From positions 1 through 34,148 of the forward strand of contig JAFXEU010000093.1 of assembly GCA_017520845.1 (NCBI GenBank): a stretch of 34,148 nt of DNA, in the 5' to 3' direction. Positions 33,501 to 34,148 of the stretch are shown piece by piece. Made by a program: the position numbers and the translations under genes. Positions within the stretch are counted from its first letter, which is position 1. Each line of letters begins with the position of its first letter. Source of the stretch: Kiritimatiellia bacterium. Lineage in GTDB: Bacteria; Verrucomicrobiota; Kiritimatiellia; RFP12; UBA1067. The notes under the pieces were generated by a model, which had not been told where the DNA came from, ran no database searches, and saw only the letters and a program-made list of their open reading frames with translations.

Positions 33501-34148
33501 CAGGGAAGATGGCTTGCGCAGCGGCCTGACTGATTTCCATATTGGTTACATTGACCGTGACATTGTTGCCCACGATTTCAATCGTGTGCCCGGTGATGTC
33601 TGAGTCCATTTCCAAGGTCGCACCTTCAGCGAGCTTGAGCTGCACAGAGACATTGGTCAATTCAGGCAATGCCGAGGTCTTCAATTGCTCTGCAGGCTGA
33701 GAGGTCCAGTCAATAACCTGATCGTTAGGCAAAGCTGCGCCGGTATTGATAATCTGAATGGCCGCAATGCCGCCACGAGCGGTAAACTCATTCGCACCAC
33801 CTGCGATTGTGAGGTCACCGGAAAGACCGTCCACGCGAAGGGCATTGGTACCGTAAGCAGCGGTGAGCGCGTGCGATGCGCCGTAGCGGGCGTGTGTATT
33901 ATTGTAAACCGGCAACGCATACCCAAGCGTCGTCGCACCGGGCGTCCCGATATAAGCCTGTCCGTTGATGGTCACACTGCGGAACTTACGGCTGGCGGTG
34001 TCGGTCGCGGCATAAACGATAACAGAATATTCCTCGAAAGGAATCCCTGTGAGCGAAACCTGCGCTTGATCGCCGCCATCATCAAGATAGCCTTTCAGGA
34101 AGGCATCCGTCGCGGTTGTCCATTGATAGCCGTTGTTTGAGGAATAGG
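30529..34148 (-). CDS. Giant secreted beta-helix protein, N-terminus off window
   Basis: The frame is open from the right edge to a stop at 30529 (about 1205 codons), so the start and signal peptide lie outside. The GTG at 33975 is an internal Val, since coding continues upstream (ending SLTGIPFEEYSVIVYAATD). The protein is rich in Gly, Thr, Ala and Asn, with repeated beta-helix coils. PF12951-type strand repeats are visible: FTGNNTYTGGTVIAEGTTVS, GAGTVKIAGG, GATIGGTGTIDNTLTF. The C-terminal domain ends in SAFYQVVVDV plus an acidic tail (GAEGDAPESE). It shares a C-terminal cassette (GATVLTCANA, then APAGLKCVAEDGAIKLA) with the protein at 25862-29236, so the two are paralogs. Probably a surface adhesin or S-layer-like protein; no barrel domain is seen. 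Confidence 0.85.
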   Translation of the reverse strand, partial: YSSNNGYQWTTATDAFLKGYLDDGGDQAQVSLTGIPFEEYSVIVYAATDTASRKFRSVTINGQAYIGTPGATTLGYALPVYNNTHARYGASHALTAAYGTNALRVDGLSGDLTIAGGANEFTARGGIAAIQIINTGAALPNDQVIDWTSQPAEQLKTSALPELTNVSVQLKLAEGATLEMDSDITGHTIEIVGNNVTVNVTNMEISQAAAQAIFPGATVTTAYTETIGYTKDGVTYSLVYRGGMDGWTELSNWYIGTRTNGSETYWIPYTGTVVPGAPDSNKWDVGLIDGDLIGDKITADEDGYKVVNTPTLEGWALTITIANGVHIKVPTMKKLQGDCVINVDATSKMTVTNKGSGNNGTANTYNIDAEEGLVFENMPMPGGTAYLGLNGSITTGTFASQQTIGGVTLDLGDSTLTGRKVVTRTLYTYTSGTTFSVAENAVTTSVEGVTAEAADILQNVGQYKFETKAEGYCVSYVAYAENDEIGEVSTWTAKEDTTWATEGNWTFGVPTAGADAVISIAADTTITIPAEGVTVGVLTVNGEGTLTIAGGKLTATKILAEANIAADETTLALAEMDIAEGKTVTYTTTTTVVANLDSFRNSHALALKALTGEGTLVKKGTGVIGLFNTKAETAIDVQEGAIYVRDAPTTAMNIAAKAGAEIRLAAWHVDFNNNANSLKLEGGAQLTLANGANVSGTITIANAAETAAKIYGSSFNASTISAAITGAGKVEFADGGTFGEGAYPCDNATTYSGVISGDLQVIISDTSAVTFTGNNTYTGGTVIAEGTTVSVSNLNTIFGTGNVTGAGTVKIAGGTYNGLSLAQYTDANTTIVIPADSTVTGYFNSATWTCAAKIQLDGTLSLTNGFGAGRYTFTGPWTGAGSFSLSNANPADAIRITGDISGFTGNLSVTGARAITFCAATTGANQKYAGKICVHGDYAYTAKVNGTWSAPVVVETGATIGGTGTIDNTLTFANGATIDGSVAATGDVTLNGTVTVSGEAGATVLTCANAASLDLTKFAAPAGLKCVAEDGAIKLAVANVSFVPATAGSMSVEVDAADANAAMAMVDIQRPEGVGDAVVTAEAYAAYFTKTATGENGTFTVTVSLKDDVKPVVGTTDDAGDAFTVDADGVTIAINNYKPGLYYGIRSATELGALKTVEAVNVDVKEGKINVDKLTGDSAFYQVVVDVKPFPSVNDGAEGDAPESE

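Noticed and set aside
30528..33975. GTG at 33975 as the true start of the right-hand beta-helix protein
   Set aside because: The frame stays open to the window edge and encodes beta-rich sequence like the paralog; no signal peptide follows the GTG.

Overview
The window looks like a chromosomal segment of a Gram-negative member of the PVC superphylum, most likely a gut-type Kiritimatiellota or a close Lentisphaerota relative. The grounds are family resemblance only: Gfo/Idh/MocA plus 3-keto-glycoside (DUF1080) enzymes with Tat and Sec signals, huge secreted beta-helix proteins with autotransporter-type strand repeats but no visible barrel, a type-2 ArgC, and a very large secreted protein with a hydrophobic N-terminus followed by a YTAFPTAEE motif. 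No 16S rRNA or other taxonomic marker is present. Every gene I can support lies on the minus strand, so the window is best read from right to left.

Right to left. (1) 34148-30529: 5'-incomplete giant beta-helix surface protein with its own terminator. (2) 30477-29240: AT-rich accessory gap holding a gutted zeta-toxin gene, its intact small downstream partner and three copies of a dispersed repeat. (3) 29236-25862: a second, related beta-helix protein, with promoter and terminator. (4) 25796-24627: a gene for a four-helix-bundle protein (S23/Avd-like, with the suffix domain) flanked on both sides by directly repeated, fold-back arrays packed with the tetramer CTAG. This is the most unusual object in the window. 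(5) 24586-21569: acyl-CoA synthetase, D-2-hydroxyacid dehydrogenase and tsaE, with overlapping ends. (6) 21549-14750: exopolysaccharide export operon behind a consensus sigma70 promoter: Wza-type lipoprotein, unknown secreted protein, outer-membrane barrel, Wzy/ligase-like membrane protein and a tyrosine-rich Wzc-type BY-kinase. (7) 14727-8994: argC, pyrB, an aminotransferase, an unknown exported protein, ispE, and tRNA-Gln overlapping the ispE stop codon. (8) 8985-8803: a 183-nt fold-back element, possibly a structured RNA. (9) 8694-1: a five-gene operon with fused DUF1080-DUF1080-isomerase protein, Tat-exported Gfo/Idh oxidoreductase, small secreted protein, Nif3-like protein and a giant secreted protein cut by the window edge.

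How they work together: block 9 looks like extracytoplasmic glycoside processing by oxidation to a 3-keto sugar and cleavage. Block 6 makes and exports a surface polysaccharide, but no glycosyltransferase is visible here. Blocks 1 and 3 are surface or adhesion proteins.

Two themes cut across the window. Short-period, fold-back repeat patches occur around the four-helix-bundle gene and also inside the coding sequence of the giant protein at 1-3711. Several genes have a perfect TATAAT 9-11 nt before the ATG, which points to leaderless mRNAs. All calls come from reading the sequence by eye; no database search was possible.
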